DNA from: Calycina herbarum
Lineage: Eukaryota > Ascomycota > Leotiomycetes > Helotiales > Pezizellaceae
Assembly (NCBI GenBank): GCA_001414485.1
Contig: LLEY01000079.1
Span: 216,302 to 280,301 of the forward strand
Length of the DNA stretch: 64,000 nt
Reading direction: 5' to 3'
Part shown: positions 1-13,100 of the stretch, one piece after another
Layout: each line of letters opens with the position of its first letter
Numbering within the stretch: position 1 is the stretch's first letter
Position numbers and translations under genes: made by a program
The notes under the pieces: model-generated
Seen by the model: only the letters and a program-made list of their open reading frames with translations
Databases searched by the model: none
What the model was told of the DNA's origin: nothing

Positions 1-2580
1 GAGGGCTAGACCACAAATAGTCGCTCCCATCACCTAATATTTACCGCACTTCTAGCACATTCCAACACCTCCGTGGGCCGTGGCTGTATATGAATTCCAG
101 GGCGTAGCTAATCAAATGTTTAGCCGCCTACAACATATCAACTTAATTAGCATAAAGCGTAACGAATGGATACGACTAGGAAACAAAGCATGAATTTACA
201 CAGGATTCGACCGAACTATCGGCATAGTATTCATTGTAATAGGTTGGCAGCGAATAACCAATAAGGCGAAGCCGTTGCAATTTCCTATAAATAGAGTATA
301 GCGGCTCCCTGGTCAAAGAAAGATTAATATTACTTCGTCATCTAGACCTGTTAGTATATCCTTTAACAATGGCTCGACAGAATTCCCTAGCCGAGGAACT
401 ACGAAACCGAGACAACTATTTAGAGAACAGGAGAGAATATTACGGATGGCATAAAGGGAAATACATGTTTCTATATGATAAGGTAACTCCACCATCCCGT
501 GGTCTATATACATTGCCTCTGCGCCTTGGTATCAAAAGCTAACAACATTTATATATACAGAAAGAAATGGACTGGCTAGACATGTTTTATAAGATTTTCG
601 ATGTAGCTAGAGGAAAACTTAGGTCGGCCCCAATTCGTCTAGACCAGTCTTAGGATACAATCAAAATTCTAGATGTAGGAACTAGGACTGGAATATAGGT
701 AAGCTTAAACTTGAACTTGGCGGTTATGAAAAGTTATACTAACATGTTAAAACAGGTAATAGATATTATAGAGTAAGACACCTTAGCAACTCTATCTTAG
801 GATCACCTTCTAACGTTATGTTAATAGTTAATTGCAATACCGGGGGATAACCAACTTAGAAGCAAAAGGAATTTGCCTTATGCTAATCCAGCCATTAGCG
901 TACGTTTTTCTAGGAATTTCTTAATAACTAATTAACTAACACTATGATTAAAGCATCCTGCCAGGTTTGTCCTTTCATATGATGGATTTCGAGTCTCTAT
1001 AGGCAAGTCTAGGACTTAACTGTTGGGATTTAGTATACATACGTATACTTAATAGTAGTGTTGTCAGCTAGAGGGAGATGTATTACAAAGCCTACTAGTA
1101 AGCTATATCTAAGTTTAAATCACGCAGTCTCCTCTAATTAGAATATATAGTGCCTTGAAACCTGGAATCGGTTATGTTATACTTGTGGAAATAGATATGA
1201 CACCCTAATACAGTGATAGGACCCTTAAGCGAGATTCTGTACTAATATATTAGGCTGAACACCTTTTTAGAGCTACGTAAGAGCACGGTAAGCCGATGGC
1301 GTACAACTTTAATACCCGTCTGGATCTAGAAAGCCAGGGTTTCGAGGATGTCTGTAGAGAAGTAATACAGGTGCCTTTAAACCCTTAGCATCACGATTCG
1401 CAGAAGAGAGAAATCGGCAGATGGTTCAATTTATGTCTCACAGAAAGTCTGGATGCTCTGTCCCTTAGTCCTATGACGCGTATTAGCGGGTGGGATAAAG
1501 CTCGAGTTAAGGCACTCACAAACGAAGCGAAAAAGGATATTTGCTCTAGGGGTGTTCATGCTTATTTCAACATGTAAGTCCCCGCCCCAGCTTCTACTTT
1601 GACTTCCCTTTTGTCACTTCTTTATTTCAAGATCTCTCTCTAGCAGTGGACTCGGAGATGTTACGCTCGTACTAAAATCAATACAGATATATCTAGACTG
1701 CTCGTCGCCCCGCAAAGTCCTAATATAGACCGCCTACCTACACTCACGCCTGTCTTTTCCGCACAACATTTACACTTCAACTCTCTCTTTAGCACGTTGT
1801 TCTATATATCATAGGAACCCCTTATACGCTGTCTCCCGATTTACCCCGACGGCAGAAAGGCGTTCTATACCTTCAACATCTATACCAACGGCGAATCCGT
1901 TCTCCCTCGCAACTCTAAATCCTTTTTTCTCTTTTAACGTAACTTCAACCCCATTCGCAATTATATAGCGCAATCTCGTCTTTAAGAGACCATATCAGTA
2001 ACAAACCACCTCAGGATAGCCTCAAATCAACAGGGGTAATCACGACTTCTCTCTCGAACTCCCGAGGTCTACCTAAACTTTAGGAGACCGATTTACCTAC
2101 CCGAATCTAGAGATCAACCTCCCCTCTAATGTAGGTATGCACTTACCTAAACCCTCATCGTCACAACATTTAACCTCTGTCTTCGCGGTTTCTTTGGTTC
2201 CTGCCCTGTTCAAACCCCTTACCTTTACATTCCATTATCTCCCCACTTATCACCGATTCTCAACATTTTCTATCCCTGATCATCAAAGGGAAACCTTGCT
2301 CTTTCTCCTCGCTGTATTCGATTATAGGCAAGTTTTCTCAGGTAGTCATCTAAATCTTGTTAGTTTTTTATAACTAGTTTATTCGTCTATTTCTATTAGA
2401 AACTTGTTACTTTACCTCGTAATGCAGGTATTGGATTTGTAGTTGTCTTAGTTTCCCTTTATCTACGCAGACTGGTTAATCCCTGAGCCTTGAATGATTA
2501 ATAAATCCCATACCTCGTTCTTCTAGAGAGAATGTGAATCGCACATCCCCTTTCGCTTCTATTTCAACAAGAGCATAATG
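1..2580. other. AT-rich degraded DNA, no recognisable gene
   Basis: The stretch is AT-rich and has dense stop codons in all six frames, with only short open frames (at most about 78 codons) and no motif I recognise. Its look matches the RIP-mutated repeats further right, so it is probably old transposon or duplicated DNA. I cannot assign a family. Confidence 0.5.
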
Positions 2581-3363
2581 CTATTTACGCTCGGGATCCA
2601 CGATGATATCTCTTAGTACTAATCTCCTGTAGCATATGATATGTTTTTCTGGATTGTAACCTATCTCTTCGGTCGTTAAGGACGTGAAAATGTTGAAATC
2701 CATGTCTGTGATTTCACATGTTGCCTTGGAGGCTGCCTTCTTTAGTGTCTCCTTCACGAGGCACATCCCTACCTCTGGCTATGGTGACGATTAGTGGTGG
2801 CATTCTGACTTGAGTCGCACAAGTTCGATCGTTTTGCCCAGTAGGTTGCCACGCGCAAAGGTCTTCCGCCTCTTACTGTTATAGTTGCACTTTGTGCAGA
2901 GCTTCTGCATGCATGATCTCCTCTATAATGTTGGTATATCCGGCCACAGGGCCGGGAATATGCTTTCAAGTGTATGAAAAATATCTTCGACAGCATCCGT
3001 GTTCTCTACCTTGCTCAACCTCTTCCCTAGAAGCTCTCCTTGGCCCAGCAGGTTTGTAATGCTCCGACACAATGCGTTGTACTCCTGTTCTCCGATTCCC
3101 AGTCCTTCTCGTATGTATCTAACCGACCAGGTTTTTGGAACGCTGGCAGTAAACCATTCGCTCGCGGAAGGATTTCGTTGCCCTGTTGCTGGATTTAATA
3201 AGGACGGTGATGCCATATTCGGCAGCCTGGTAATAACTGGTCTTCGTATTGTTTCGGATATCGCGATCTGCTGTCTATTATGAGTTTTTTTTCTGTCTGT
3301 ATGTAGGTGGAGTGTTGGGAGACTTAGGCACCGATTCCTCTGTACCTTCAGCCGGACAGGCAC
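2581..3363 (-). pseudogene. Unidentified minus-strand coding relic
   Basis: Two minus-strand open stretches lie close together. One, 3363-2923 (146 codons), contains a helical segment around EDIFHTLESIFPALWP; the other, 2766-2581 (61 codons), follows it, with a frame change and stops between. Amino-acid composition is protein-like compared with the surrounding AT-rich sequence. It lies downstream of the SNF2-type relic on the same strand and could be the tail of the same decayed locus or a separate gene. No family was recognised. Confidence 0.3.
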
Positions 3364-3758
3364 CTACCGCGCAGTGTTGACGGCTTGATAATTGACGAAA
3401 TAGCGAAGGAACGAGTATAAGGCGGTCTACGATAAAGAGAATTGTTGTGATGTTAATGTTGTTGGGTTTCGCAGGAGTTGGTGCGAGTTGTCTGTTTCAG
3501 CACTCCGCCTTCTCTACGCGCTGTCTGTGCTTGCCCCGCAAACGCCTAGTCACGTGCTTCGTTTTTATATACCACACTATATTCTAGATTTGAGTGGTTA
3601 TTGCTTATTACAATCTTACAGGTTCGTCTTCTGGTTTAATCATTTATTTGCCACTATCTTCGAGTCTAATGAATTGCTCAACCTTCAGTAGAGTCCTCAT
3701 CCGAGGAAAGAACAACAAAATCCGGAGCCTCCGCTTTCGAATCAGTCAATGCAGCAAC

Positions 3759-5822
3759 CTATAGATTGCCCTTGTTTCGCTCCATTTGACTTTCCTCAAC
3801 AGTACCAGCCGAGTACAATATGTAGCAATGAACCTCGTTGTTCTTTTGTCCCATACGATAGGCTCTTGCCATAAACTGTATCATTTCGGCGAGCTTGTTG
3901 TTTGGTTCCATCGCTACAATCACTCTTGTAGTAAGTAGCGTGTTTCCCATTGCTTTGCTCCCGGCAACGCATACTAGGTATCTAGGTCGTTGATATAGTG
4001 GCATCCCCTCACGGCCGTATATGAACTGTGTGAGTCTATTCAGGACTTCGGAGGACTTTCGATTCGTCACCCACTCAATCTCGGCTAGGTGGATCTTTTT
4101 AATTGTCACGAGATACTAAAATTCATTAGTATATATTCCGTATATCTCTTATATGTTTGACTTACCGCATAGACAGCGTCAGCGATCCTTGGTTTACAAC
4201 TTCCGATAACAATGCCATATTAGGATCTATCCGGAAAACAAAGTGACCCAAATTCTTCAATGATCCCGTCCAAGTATTTCAGTTTCCAGGAGCCCTCTCC
4301 AATCTTGTCGATTAGTCGCCATATTGAATCCTTGAATACGTACTTCTCAAGCTGAGTAAGAACATCATCGTTGTCACGTATCTTGTAGATCTTCTCACTG
4401 TTGTCAACCCATAGTCCGCCTACTCCTTTGGTAAATTCCTAGAACTCGTCTTCGGTCCACTTGAAACCCATTAGAACAATGGCACCTTCGTTGGCAGGTC
4501 CGGTTTTTCGGGTCATTTTCGAACTCGCCGGAATTGAAGAGTACACCTGAAGCTCGTAGTACCGCCGTGCCATCTTTCCGCCACGTTTTGCTGGATTTGC
4601 CTACGGGTGTCGTTTCCTCCAGTTTTCTCTATACCTCTGACAGTTCTCTTTCTAAGTTTCTTTGGCTTCCCTCACGATTTCCTTGTAAGAACCCTCTGAT
4701 GTTTCATGTAACTCCTTCACCCGCTCGCCCCAGCGCTCTTTGTGAGAACCCCTTACTATCCAGTCAAATCTCAATATAGGCTGCCTGTCTAGAAAGAGAG
4801 TGTCGTTGGAAAAATTTAACACCAGAGTCTCGACGACTGGCTGCATAAAATCAAGCACTCGCTGAAATTTACCCTTTTCTTCAGCCTTCTTCATGCGTTT
4901 AGACGTGCCTATTGAGTAATTCCATTTCTTCGTCTACTCGCTAAAGTTCTCTCGCGTTACATCCTTCAGGGCTGGATGGTTAGCCCATTTTCCCTTCCAT
5001 TTACCTCGATGTAGAACATCTATAATCCATGCCACGATAGAGCCCGGTCCCCTAGTAATCGATGTTCCGCTACCTAGGGCCAATCTCATGTCTAGGTTAG
5101 TGTCCCGAAATGGTTCTTGGGAGAGGGTGCTCAGTCCGCCGGCACCACTGGTCGAAAACTGATGAAATTCGTCGAAGGTTACGAAAGCTATTGCGAATCG
5201 GAGGATGCGTAAGTCTTTGTTTCAGGGGGCAGACGGACACTCGTACGATGATTCCTTAGTATGGCCCATGAGAGAACCGTGAATTGTAAATATGGTTACT
5301 CTTCCCTGGTTGTGGTTTCCTCTTGGCTTGAACGACGATTTGTCTTCTGGGTCCTAAGTCTCGTTAATTAATTCTCGAGCTTGTGTGGCATATGGAGATT
5401 GAGAATCGAAGTAAGTCGGCGAGCTTGGACGATCCCTGTGTGCCGTTAATCGAAAGAATGTAGGTTCTTTTCGTTTTAGCACCCCTGGACTCTCCTGTGG
5501 ATGTGCTACATCCCACTCATGCTCAAGTACCTGTAGCAGACGTGGCGTTGTAAAAATCACAGTACAACCAAAGGGGGGGGGGGGGGGGGGGGGGTATATC
5601 GTGTGCCGGACTTGATGGAGAGCATGGGCAGAGCATCTGATATTTTTGAAGGAAGACCTCCGTCATTTTGCAGTGGTCGTCGGAGGTGTGTTCCTCGGGA
5701 TGATCCTCAATGTGTTTCCGCATCGCCGTTTGAAAATAATAGATGGTGGACGTGGTAATATACATAGTCGATTTCCCTAAGCCCATTTCGTGGCCATGGA
5801 TGATACTCCCAAGCTCTTCCAT
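3759..5822 (-). pseudogene. Decayed SNF2-family DNA-dependent ATPase/helicase
   Basis: Minus-strand fragments appear in the order expected for an SNF2 ATPase. Near 5,790 the motif HEMGLGKST resembles helicase motif I (ADEMGLGKT). Further fragments follow at 4894-4652 and around 4460-4180. The C-terminal half (4109-3759) contains ARAYRMGQKNNEVHCYIL, matching helicase motif VI (RAHRIGQ) and the following strand. Frames are interrupted by stops and shifts, and a 22-nt G run sits inside the N-terminal part. Known SNF2 enzymes remodel chromatin or act in repair; this copy cannot encode one. It is probably a RIP-damaged duplicate of a host gene or transposon cargo. The family call is fairly safe, the subfamily unknown. 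Confidence 0.6.
5573..5594 (+). repeat. Homopolymer run of 22 G
   Basis: An uninterrupted G tract lies inside the SNF2-type relic. Read on the minus strand it encodes a short poly-proline. It could form a G-quadruplex, and its exact length is prone to sequencing error. Confidence 0.9.
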
Positions 5823-6337
5823 TTGCTTGATTCCCAGCCAAACACTCCAGTTGTGCCTTGGGGCAAGAACATTACTGAGATGCGAACCTTGGTTATTCGC
5901 TTCGATCCTACGATAAAAGAGCTTTAGAAAATATACCCATGGTTCGATGAAGCAGATTTAAAGGATGCTAGGAAAGAGCTAGGTAACCAGCTAGTCCAAA
6001 TTACCAATCACCGCCATCACGAATATTCACTAAGGAGTTGTTATTATGCAGGTTCTAAAGCATATAGTCTACGTGGAGCCTTCAGTCGTATAATCTGACC
6101 CGTTTCCGAGAGCCGCTTGACCAATCATGGCACACGTACTGGCACTCGGAGTATCACTCGTGCTCGGAATGCCAGGAAACTTACTCCTATTGGCTCCTGC
6201 AGATATTAGTGGGGCACCAACTATGGCCTGAGGTATAATGGATCGCTGTCACGTTTCTGAATCACCAACATTGAACCACCAACATTCAACCTCACTCGAT
6301 AAATTTCAGAAGCCCAGCAACGACAACCCTACCGATC

Positions 6338-6655
6338 ATGACGACCAAAAAACCCCCCGAGGCAATTACAACTGCCAATGTCGACCAAAACCACCCTGAT
6401 AGAGATGTTGAAATCTCAACTAGTGGTGCTAACGAAAACTTCGTTGATAAAGACATTGAAATTCAAACTGGCAAAAACGCTGCGGTTTAGACTGGCAGCA
6501 CCAATGAAAAACCCACCGATAATCAAGACACTACAAATCAGACTAGCAACGCTGATGAAAAGACCCTTGATGGAGGGGTTGAGATTTCGACTGGCAGCGC
6601 TGAAGAAAAGACATACTCTTTTATATGTAGTTCGACAATAGTCACCTCTCTGCCA
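6338..6655 (+). pseudogene. Relic encoding degenerate tandem peptide repeats
   Basis: From an ATG at 6338 the frame reads MTTKKPPEAITT and then runs into imperfect repeats of roughly 15-20 residues built on a D-x-x-[VI]-E-I-x-T-[GS] core followed by an acidic Glu-Lys stretch (for example DVEISTSGANE, DIEIQTGKNA, GVEISTGSAEEK). One in-frame TAG interrupts it. The repetition at both DNA and peptide level suggests a former repeat-rich protein. No homologue is known to me. Confidence 0.3.
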
Positions 6656-8436
6656 CCCTAATTGGGTTTTTGCTCAGAGGTATAAAGGCAGCGGCAGGCA
6701 ATAGTGGTAATGGGGAAAAGGTGATAGTGCTATTGTTTGAGAAGCGAGGGGTGGACATGGTGATTACTTAGATACTGATCTCCCGTGAGTCGATTTGAAA
6801 ATATATTCCTCCTTCTGCGAAAAATGTTTAATTATACTCATGTTAACCCAAATGAAAATGCTCGTAGTGTTCTGAGGTCCAACGTCAGATTTATTAACCG
6901 AGCTGTCTCCTGGCCCTGCCTTGGCTTTACCTTTGTCGCCTTCGCTTCTAGAGCCCGCACCACCACCTCTATATCTAGAACCTCCTGGTACACCGCCGCC
7001 TTCATGCCTAGAGCCTTAATTCTCGGAAATCTAAAAACTGCTTTTCAATGCGGTTTTTTCTTTTGTAATCTTTAGTAAGACTTGATGAAGAATCAGCGGA
7101 AATGAAATCCCACATTTAGTATCTAAAATTCCAATAAACGAATGAGAATACGTGTTTTATATAATGAAGTAAATGTTAAAAAAGGTCTATAAAAGGACAA
7201 AAAATGAGAATTTCGCGGGGAAAAGCACGATCTAGTACGAAAGTGGCCGAGTTCAGGCATAACGCACAACTGATGATAAACAAGACATAGATAGTCTCGA
7301 CTATATAACGAAAACTTAAGAAAGGAAGAAAGATGACAGGGATAAAGAGGAAGAACCTACTAAACCACTGTTAATTGTAACCACGTACGCTGTGCAATGG
7401 TGATAGAACATATATATTGCAACCACTAAGCTGTCCACGCCTGCCTCTACCATTTGAAACCAGAACCCTACAGGCAAAATTTCATAACCGGTCAAAAGCA
7501 CTAAGAAAATCCCAAATTAACACCACAGGTCCCACGGCGAACCATTACCTGATTAGGAACAATAATCACACTAAACCAATATTGTTGGTATAACTTACTT
7601 TCAGGTTATAAGTCTGTTTGTTGTTGTTGCATATACGTGTTGTATTATCGATGACTATTCTAGGTACAAAAGGTGCGACTACTTATACCCGTTCGCTTGC
7701 TACTAGCGTGCTGCTAGCGTCCTAGTCACGTGATGGATATGACTCATAATAATCATTCATCCATATAGCGACAAATATGAACTGAGACAAGCGACGAGGG
7801 AAATCTAATGTAAAATTCCTTCTATCCATGGTCAGATAGCGAGGCCTTTAGCATAGACATCTTAGTTGAAAATAAATTCCATTCAAGCTTTCGCAGCATC
7901 ACAAGGAGGGGAGGTGGACAAGAACACGACACGGGCTAAGACGAGAAATGATACATCAAAAGAAATCATGTTGCCGCGAAGAAATTCCATGCTACAAAAT
8001 ATCCGTGGACCCCTAAACGCCATCGTCTTAATGTACATGCATGACGAGGTACTAGAATAAAATCCACGTCGAACGATTATTAGCTGCCCAGCGGGGGGTC
8101 CGAAGGCTGCTTGCCGACATCTGGACGCCGAGACTGAGGATAATACATAATAATCCCATTAACTTAATGATTTATATTACCATCTCAGACTAGACTAGAG
8201 AAAATGTCGAAGCTGTACGAACAAACTCCCGGGGGTTCAAAAAGGATAATTGCTGAAAATTCCGCAAGGGTGATTTCCGGAGGGAAAGTGCCCGTAGGTC
8301 GAAAGAGGCTGGCGGGTAAGATGAAAATCGTAGGACTATAAGTATGTTCATCAACACACCTTTTTTCGTAGATCGAATTTTTTGTTCTAAATCACTCGCT
8401 CTCACCTACTCGCACTTAATAAGCCGATTTCCTTCT
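6656..8436. other. AT-rich DNA, no identifiable gene
   Basis: I see no gene here. A minus-strand Gly/Arg-rich open stretch around 7010-6890 could be another coding relic. The right end may hold the 5' untranslated region of the LINE that starts its first ORF at 8437, but I cannot place that element's 5' end. Confidence 0.4.
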
Positions 8437-10194
8437 ATGGAGACCTCCCTTAGGAGGCCTCCGGCCTCACCTACGCCTCTGAGAAGAGACCTAGGAAAAG
8501 GGGGAGGGCGCCCGATCCCCCCCCTTCCGAATATATAACAGCACTTTGTCTTAGCAACTTCTAAAGCTCTTGAGCGTAGTACTATAGGCCAAACCTTCTT
8601 TGGAGGAACTGTAGAAGCTGTAGATCACCACCTAAGCACTGCTCTTGACAAAGCCCCTACTGACCTTCTTCCCTACCTCCGAGCTTTTTGTACTCAAGTT
8701 GCTGATATCAGCCTACTATTCCACCAAGTATACACCTTAGGGACACCCCCCCCACTACCCTTAATCTCAGAAACCTCCTCTATTACACATAGAGGGGGCC
8801 CTACGCCATCTACGACTCCTCCCCCCCCTCTAGGCTCGGCCGAAAAATTTTCATACGTATAGACTATAAAAGGTGCCTTAGCGCTTGAAAGCACACTAGC
8901 AACAATACCCTACTCTCTCCCTCTCTCTACTAGTACTTTAAAGCTATAGAAGGATAAGAACAAGGGTTCTTTAGCTAAACCAGACCTTAGAGTCTTTATC
9001 CAACTACCCCCTGATTCCCTAGAAAGGAAACATTCTGCTCTAGCTATCTTTCTTGCCCTTTATAATCTAAAGATAGGCTGTAAAGAGCTTGTATAAGAGG
9101 TCCTCTCGGTTAGCTCTGGTTTCGCTATTATACTAAAGAATAAGGCTGCCCTAGAAGCCCTGTTATCAACAAAGAAGGCATTTATACAGACGCTATTCTC
9201 TATAGCTAAGATTAAGACCTTATAAAACTAGGTAGTATACTGCTTGTTAGAGATACCCCGAAGTATCGAAGCTGTTAAGATCAACGAAAAAGGAGCAATT
9301 ATATCGACCCTCGTCTCTACTACTTCTAAAGTAGTAGCTATAGCAATTAAGGAACGAATCGGAATAGCCTCTACAAAGGTTGATATAACAAGGATCTCGC
9401 TATCGGCTAAGCTATTCTACACCTCCTAGACTGTCTTCTTTAAAGAGGAAGAAGCCCGGGACAGCTACGCTATCCCAGACATAACATCTCTTCTCAGCAG
9501 AAGAGTCTTCTTTAAACCTCTTCCTAAGGTTTCTATAATTATATAGTGCTCTAAGTACTAGGGGTAGTATAACCAAAGGAACTATAGGAAGAACCAACGG
9601 TGCTGTCTATGTAGTACTACTTAACACTCTAAAGACTTTTACCCTACGTGTTTAAGACATACACAGTGTAAGCTAAAGTGCCTACATTGTAGTAGACCTT
9701 ACGCCTTAGACGACCTAGGGTGCCAGCTTAGACTAAGGAACCCAGGGACACGCCCCTCAACCGAGAATAAGAGAACTATTCAGCGAGTATATAATAAAAT
9801 ACGGATAAGAAGGGAGGAAGACTCCCCTTATAGTAGCCGAGACACAGAAGCTCCGGCTACCTCATAAGCTAGAGTAGACAGCTCTTCTAACTCGACTACC
9901 TCGCCTACTTCGCCTGCCTTACCTACCTTGCCTACCTCACCTTCCTCGCCTCTCTCGCCCCTCCCGCCTACCTCGCCTACCTCGCCTACCTCGCCTATCT
10001 TACTATCCTAAGAAGATGATTTTAACACCTCTACAAACACTCCTATAGAAGAGGCTCCCGACGACCTCTCTATTTAAAGAACCCGAGGAAATACTATTAT
10101 AGTTTCTCTATAAGTAGACAAGGGCTTACTAAAAACCACTGCCTCTAAGTTCTACAGATTAACGTTTATAAGTCTAGCAAGTACCAGGAGCTGG
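8437..10194 (+). pseudogene. LINE ORF1 (gag-like, zinc knuckles), broken by stops
   Basis: One frame stays readable from ATG 8437 to about 10,194, interrupted by scattered TAG/TAA. The N-terminus is Pro/Arg-rich. Two Cys clusters lie at about 9600-9730 (RCCLCSTT, then CKLKCLHCSRP with further Cys), typical of ORF1 nucleic-acid-binding knuckles. A Thr-Ser-Pro repeat linker follows. In LINEs this protein coats the element RNA. The stops make this copy non-functional. Confidence 0.7.
9897..10010 (+). repeat. 9-bp minisatellite (TCGCCTACC)n in LINE ORF1
   Basis: About a dozen imperfect copies of a 9-bp unit encode a Thr-Ser-Pro linker in the ORF1 frame. Because the unit is a multiple of three, its expansion leaves the frame unchanged. 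Confidence 0.8.
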
Positions 10195-13100
10195 TTCTCC
10201 AACTAGCTTACTCTAGACGAGTTAACATAGTTCTTATCTAGGAACCGTATATATACTAGAGAGAGATTAGTCGTTAGATTATAAGACGCTACCCGAATTA
10301 CACCTGCTTTACACCTATATATAACTAGAACAATAACCCCTCTAGAGTGCTTACATTTATACGAAAAGAAGCGAGGATTCTCTTAAGTCAACAAACACTA
10401 ATCACACCCTCGCTTAAATGCCGAGACCTTGTTTATATCGAGATTACGCTCTTCTAAGGCCTCCTATTATATATCCTCAACGTATACAACGCCCCCCCAG
10501 GCGCCAATGGCGCTAGAGAGGCTATTAACCTCGTCCTTCACTTATAATATATTACTATAACGAATACCCTTATAGCCAGCGACTTAAACCTAAAGAGCCA
10601 GCTCTAGTAACCGGATTTCCTTAGGTAGGAAAGTATACAAGCCCCCTCGCTTATCAACTAGACAGAGGACAGAGGGCTATAACTCTCTACCTCTCCTAGG
10701 ACGTAAACGTATAACCTTAGCAACACCCTTAACCTTGCCTTTTGCTTAAGTAACCTCTACTAAAGAGGGGCGTCTACCGAGATAGACCTTACCTTTAAGT
10801 ATAGCTCTAACCACCTCCCACTTCTTACCCGGCTTCTGTATATAGGAAACCTAATAGAGAAGGATCCGCCTTTAAAACTTAGCACTCTTAACGTTAAAAC
10901 CTTCGAGACTACCTTCTAAAGTAAGCTCGAAACGTAATAGCTATACGAACTTACGTAACAACTAAACACGGAATCGCTAGAGGCCCTAGCAGGATTTATT
11001 ACCGAGAGCGTATATAGCGCGTACCTCTATAGTGCTAAGCGAGGTCTCAGATATAGATTCGGACACCCCTGGTAGAACAAGGAATACTAGACGGCGGCTA
11101 CTGAGGCAAGGCAGGTACAAAGGCTTAACACGAGCCCTCGAGCCTTAAAGTCCCTTCGTAGGAGTCTAAGGTAGGAAATCTGGAAGGCAAAGAGAGAACA
11201 CTTCCGTAACCTAATCGATAAGGCTACGAAGAGCAAAAACGTCTTTAAGATTTATAAGTAGTACTAGAGTACTAGAATATATAAGTCTCCCCTCTTAAGA
11301 GACTCGGTAGGTTAGCTAGGCTTTACTACCTAGGAGAAGCAGAAGATCCTTATATAGGAGCTGCTTATAAACAAGGCCGAAGTCGGGGATATACTATTTA
11401 ACACGCTAACCACTTCTACTTAGGCTCTCTCGTAGGCAGACCTTACTTTATACGAGGTTGAGGAATCGATCTTTAGCAAAGCTTTAACCGTACTAGGAGA
11501 AGACGAGCTAGTAACAGAGGTCCTTAAAGTAGCCTAGCTATAGATCTCGAACCTTATCTTCCTACTATTCAGAGGCTATATAGAGATAGGCTTCTACTCG
11601 AAGATCTTCCGATCCGCCGTCGTCGCTATTATCCTAAAACCTAATAAGAAAGACAAGTCCTTCCCTTAAGCATACTAGCTAATTACTCTGCTCTCAGTCC
11701 TTAGAAAAGGGCTTAAAAGGCTCCTCGCTAATCGAGTCTCTTAGATAGCTATTAAGTACTCTATTCTAGGGCAGAACTAGTTTAGGGCTCTTCCGCTAAG
11801 AGCCGCTATAGACCTTACTACCTATCTTACCTTTGATATTAAGTTAGCTCTTATAGACAAGTAGGAAGCCTCTCTTCTTATACTCGATATTAAGAGCGCC
11901 TTTAACATAGTACTCCCTAGCCGCCTAATTAAAAGGTTAAGAGAGTAAGGATAGCTGTATTACTTCGTAGAATAGGTCTCCTCTTTCTTAACTAATAGAT
12001 TAGTAAAAGTAAAGCTTGATAGAGAAGTAGGCAACGCTACCCCGCTTTAGTATAGCCTTCTATAAGGCTCGCCTATCTCACCGATCCTCTTTATACTCTA
12101 TATCTAGCCCCTCTTTAGATTAGGAGTTAGCTCTCTTCTAGTAGTACAGAGATTCGGCTACGCTAACGACATTAGATTACTTACTTTTAAGCCTTTAAAG
12201 GTAGAGAATATTAAGGACCTAGTAAAGTAGGTAGTAAGCGTACTTAAGTAGGGCATAGATAAGGGTATTACCTTTAATACTAAAAAATCAGAACTTATCT
12301 ACTTCTCTTATAAAAGGAAATAAAGAGGGAGAGGTATCTACCCCCCCTCTACTATTATAGTTAAAGGAAAGATAATAGAGCCTATATAGGAACTCCGGTA
12401 GCTTAGTATCTTCTTCAACCCTCGCCTCACCTTTTATAGTTACGTTAAAAGAATAGCTAGTAAGGCTACACTTATAGCTAATACTCTTAAAGGAATAATA
12501 AACATAGTAAGAGGATCCCTCTTATATCTACTAAAATAAGTAGTTACTGCTTATATCCTCTTAATCGCCTATTTTAGGCACGAGACCTGGTACCCTAGTT
12601 ATACGAAAACAGGCTAAGTAGGCACTATAAATAACTAGATCGGCCGCTACCTAACTCTCCTAGATAGAGTAGTTATAAAGTATACTAGAATCATCCTCCT
12701 AGTCTATAAAACCACTCCTACCTTAGTACTTCTTACGGAATCTAGCCTCCTAGCCGCTGAAATTACTCTTATAGTAAAAAGCGGAGCTTTTAAGGCTAGA
12801 ACTCGACGACTCGACTCGGCACACCTGCTTAAGCGATGTATAAATAACCCTTGCTTAAAGGCTAGGCTTATTTACTGCTCTTCTAAACCTCTCCTCCCTT
12901 TAGAAGAAGTCGATCTAATTCAAGACCCCTTATAGAGTAGAGGGTTTAACTACTAAGCCTGCCTTCTCGAGGTAGCCAGCCCGAGCCCTAGTAGTAATAA
13001 AGACTCTTATAAAGCCGAATTCCTTAAATTCCTCGCCTCTGTTCCGCCTATAGACTTAGTTATATTTACCGACAGCTCTTGCTTAGATAACAAGAACACT

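Noticed and set aside
9897..10010. CRISPR-like array
   Set aside because: Units are 9 bp without spacers and encode a Thr-Ser-Pro linker in a eukaryotic LINE.
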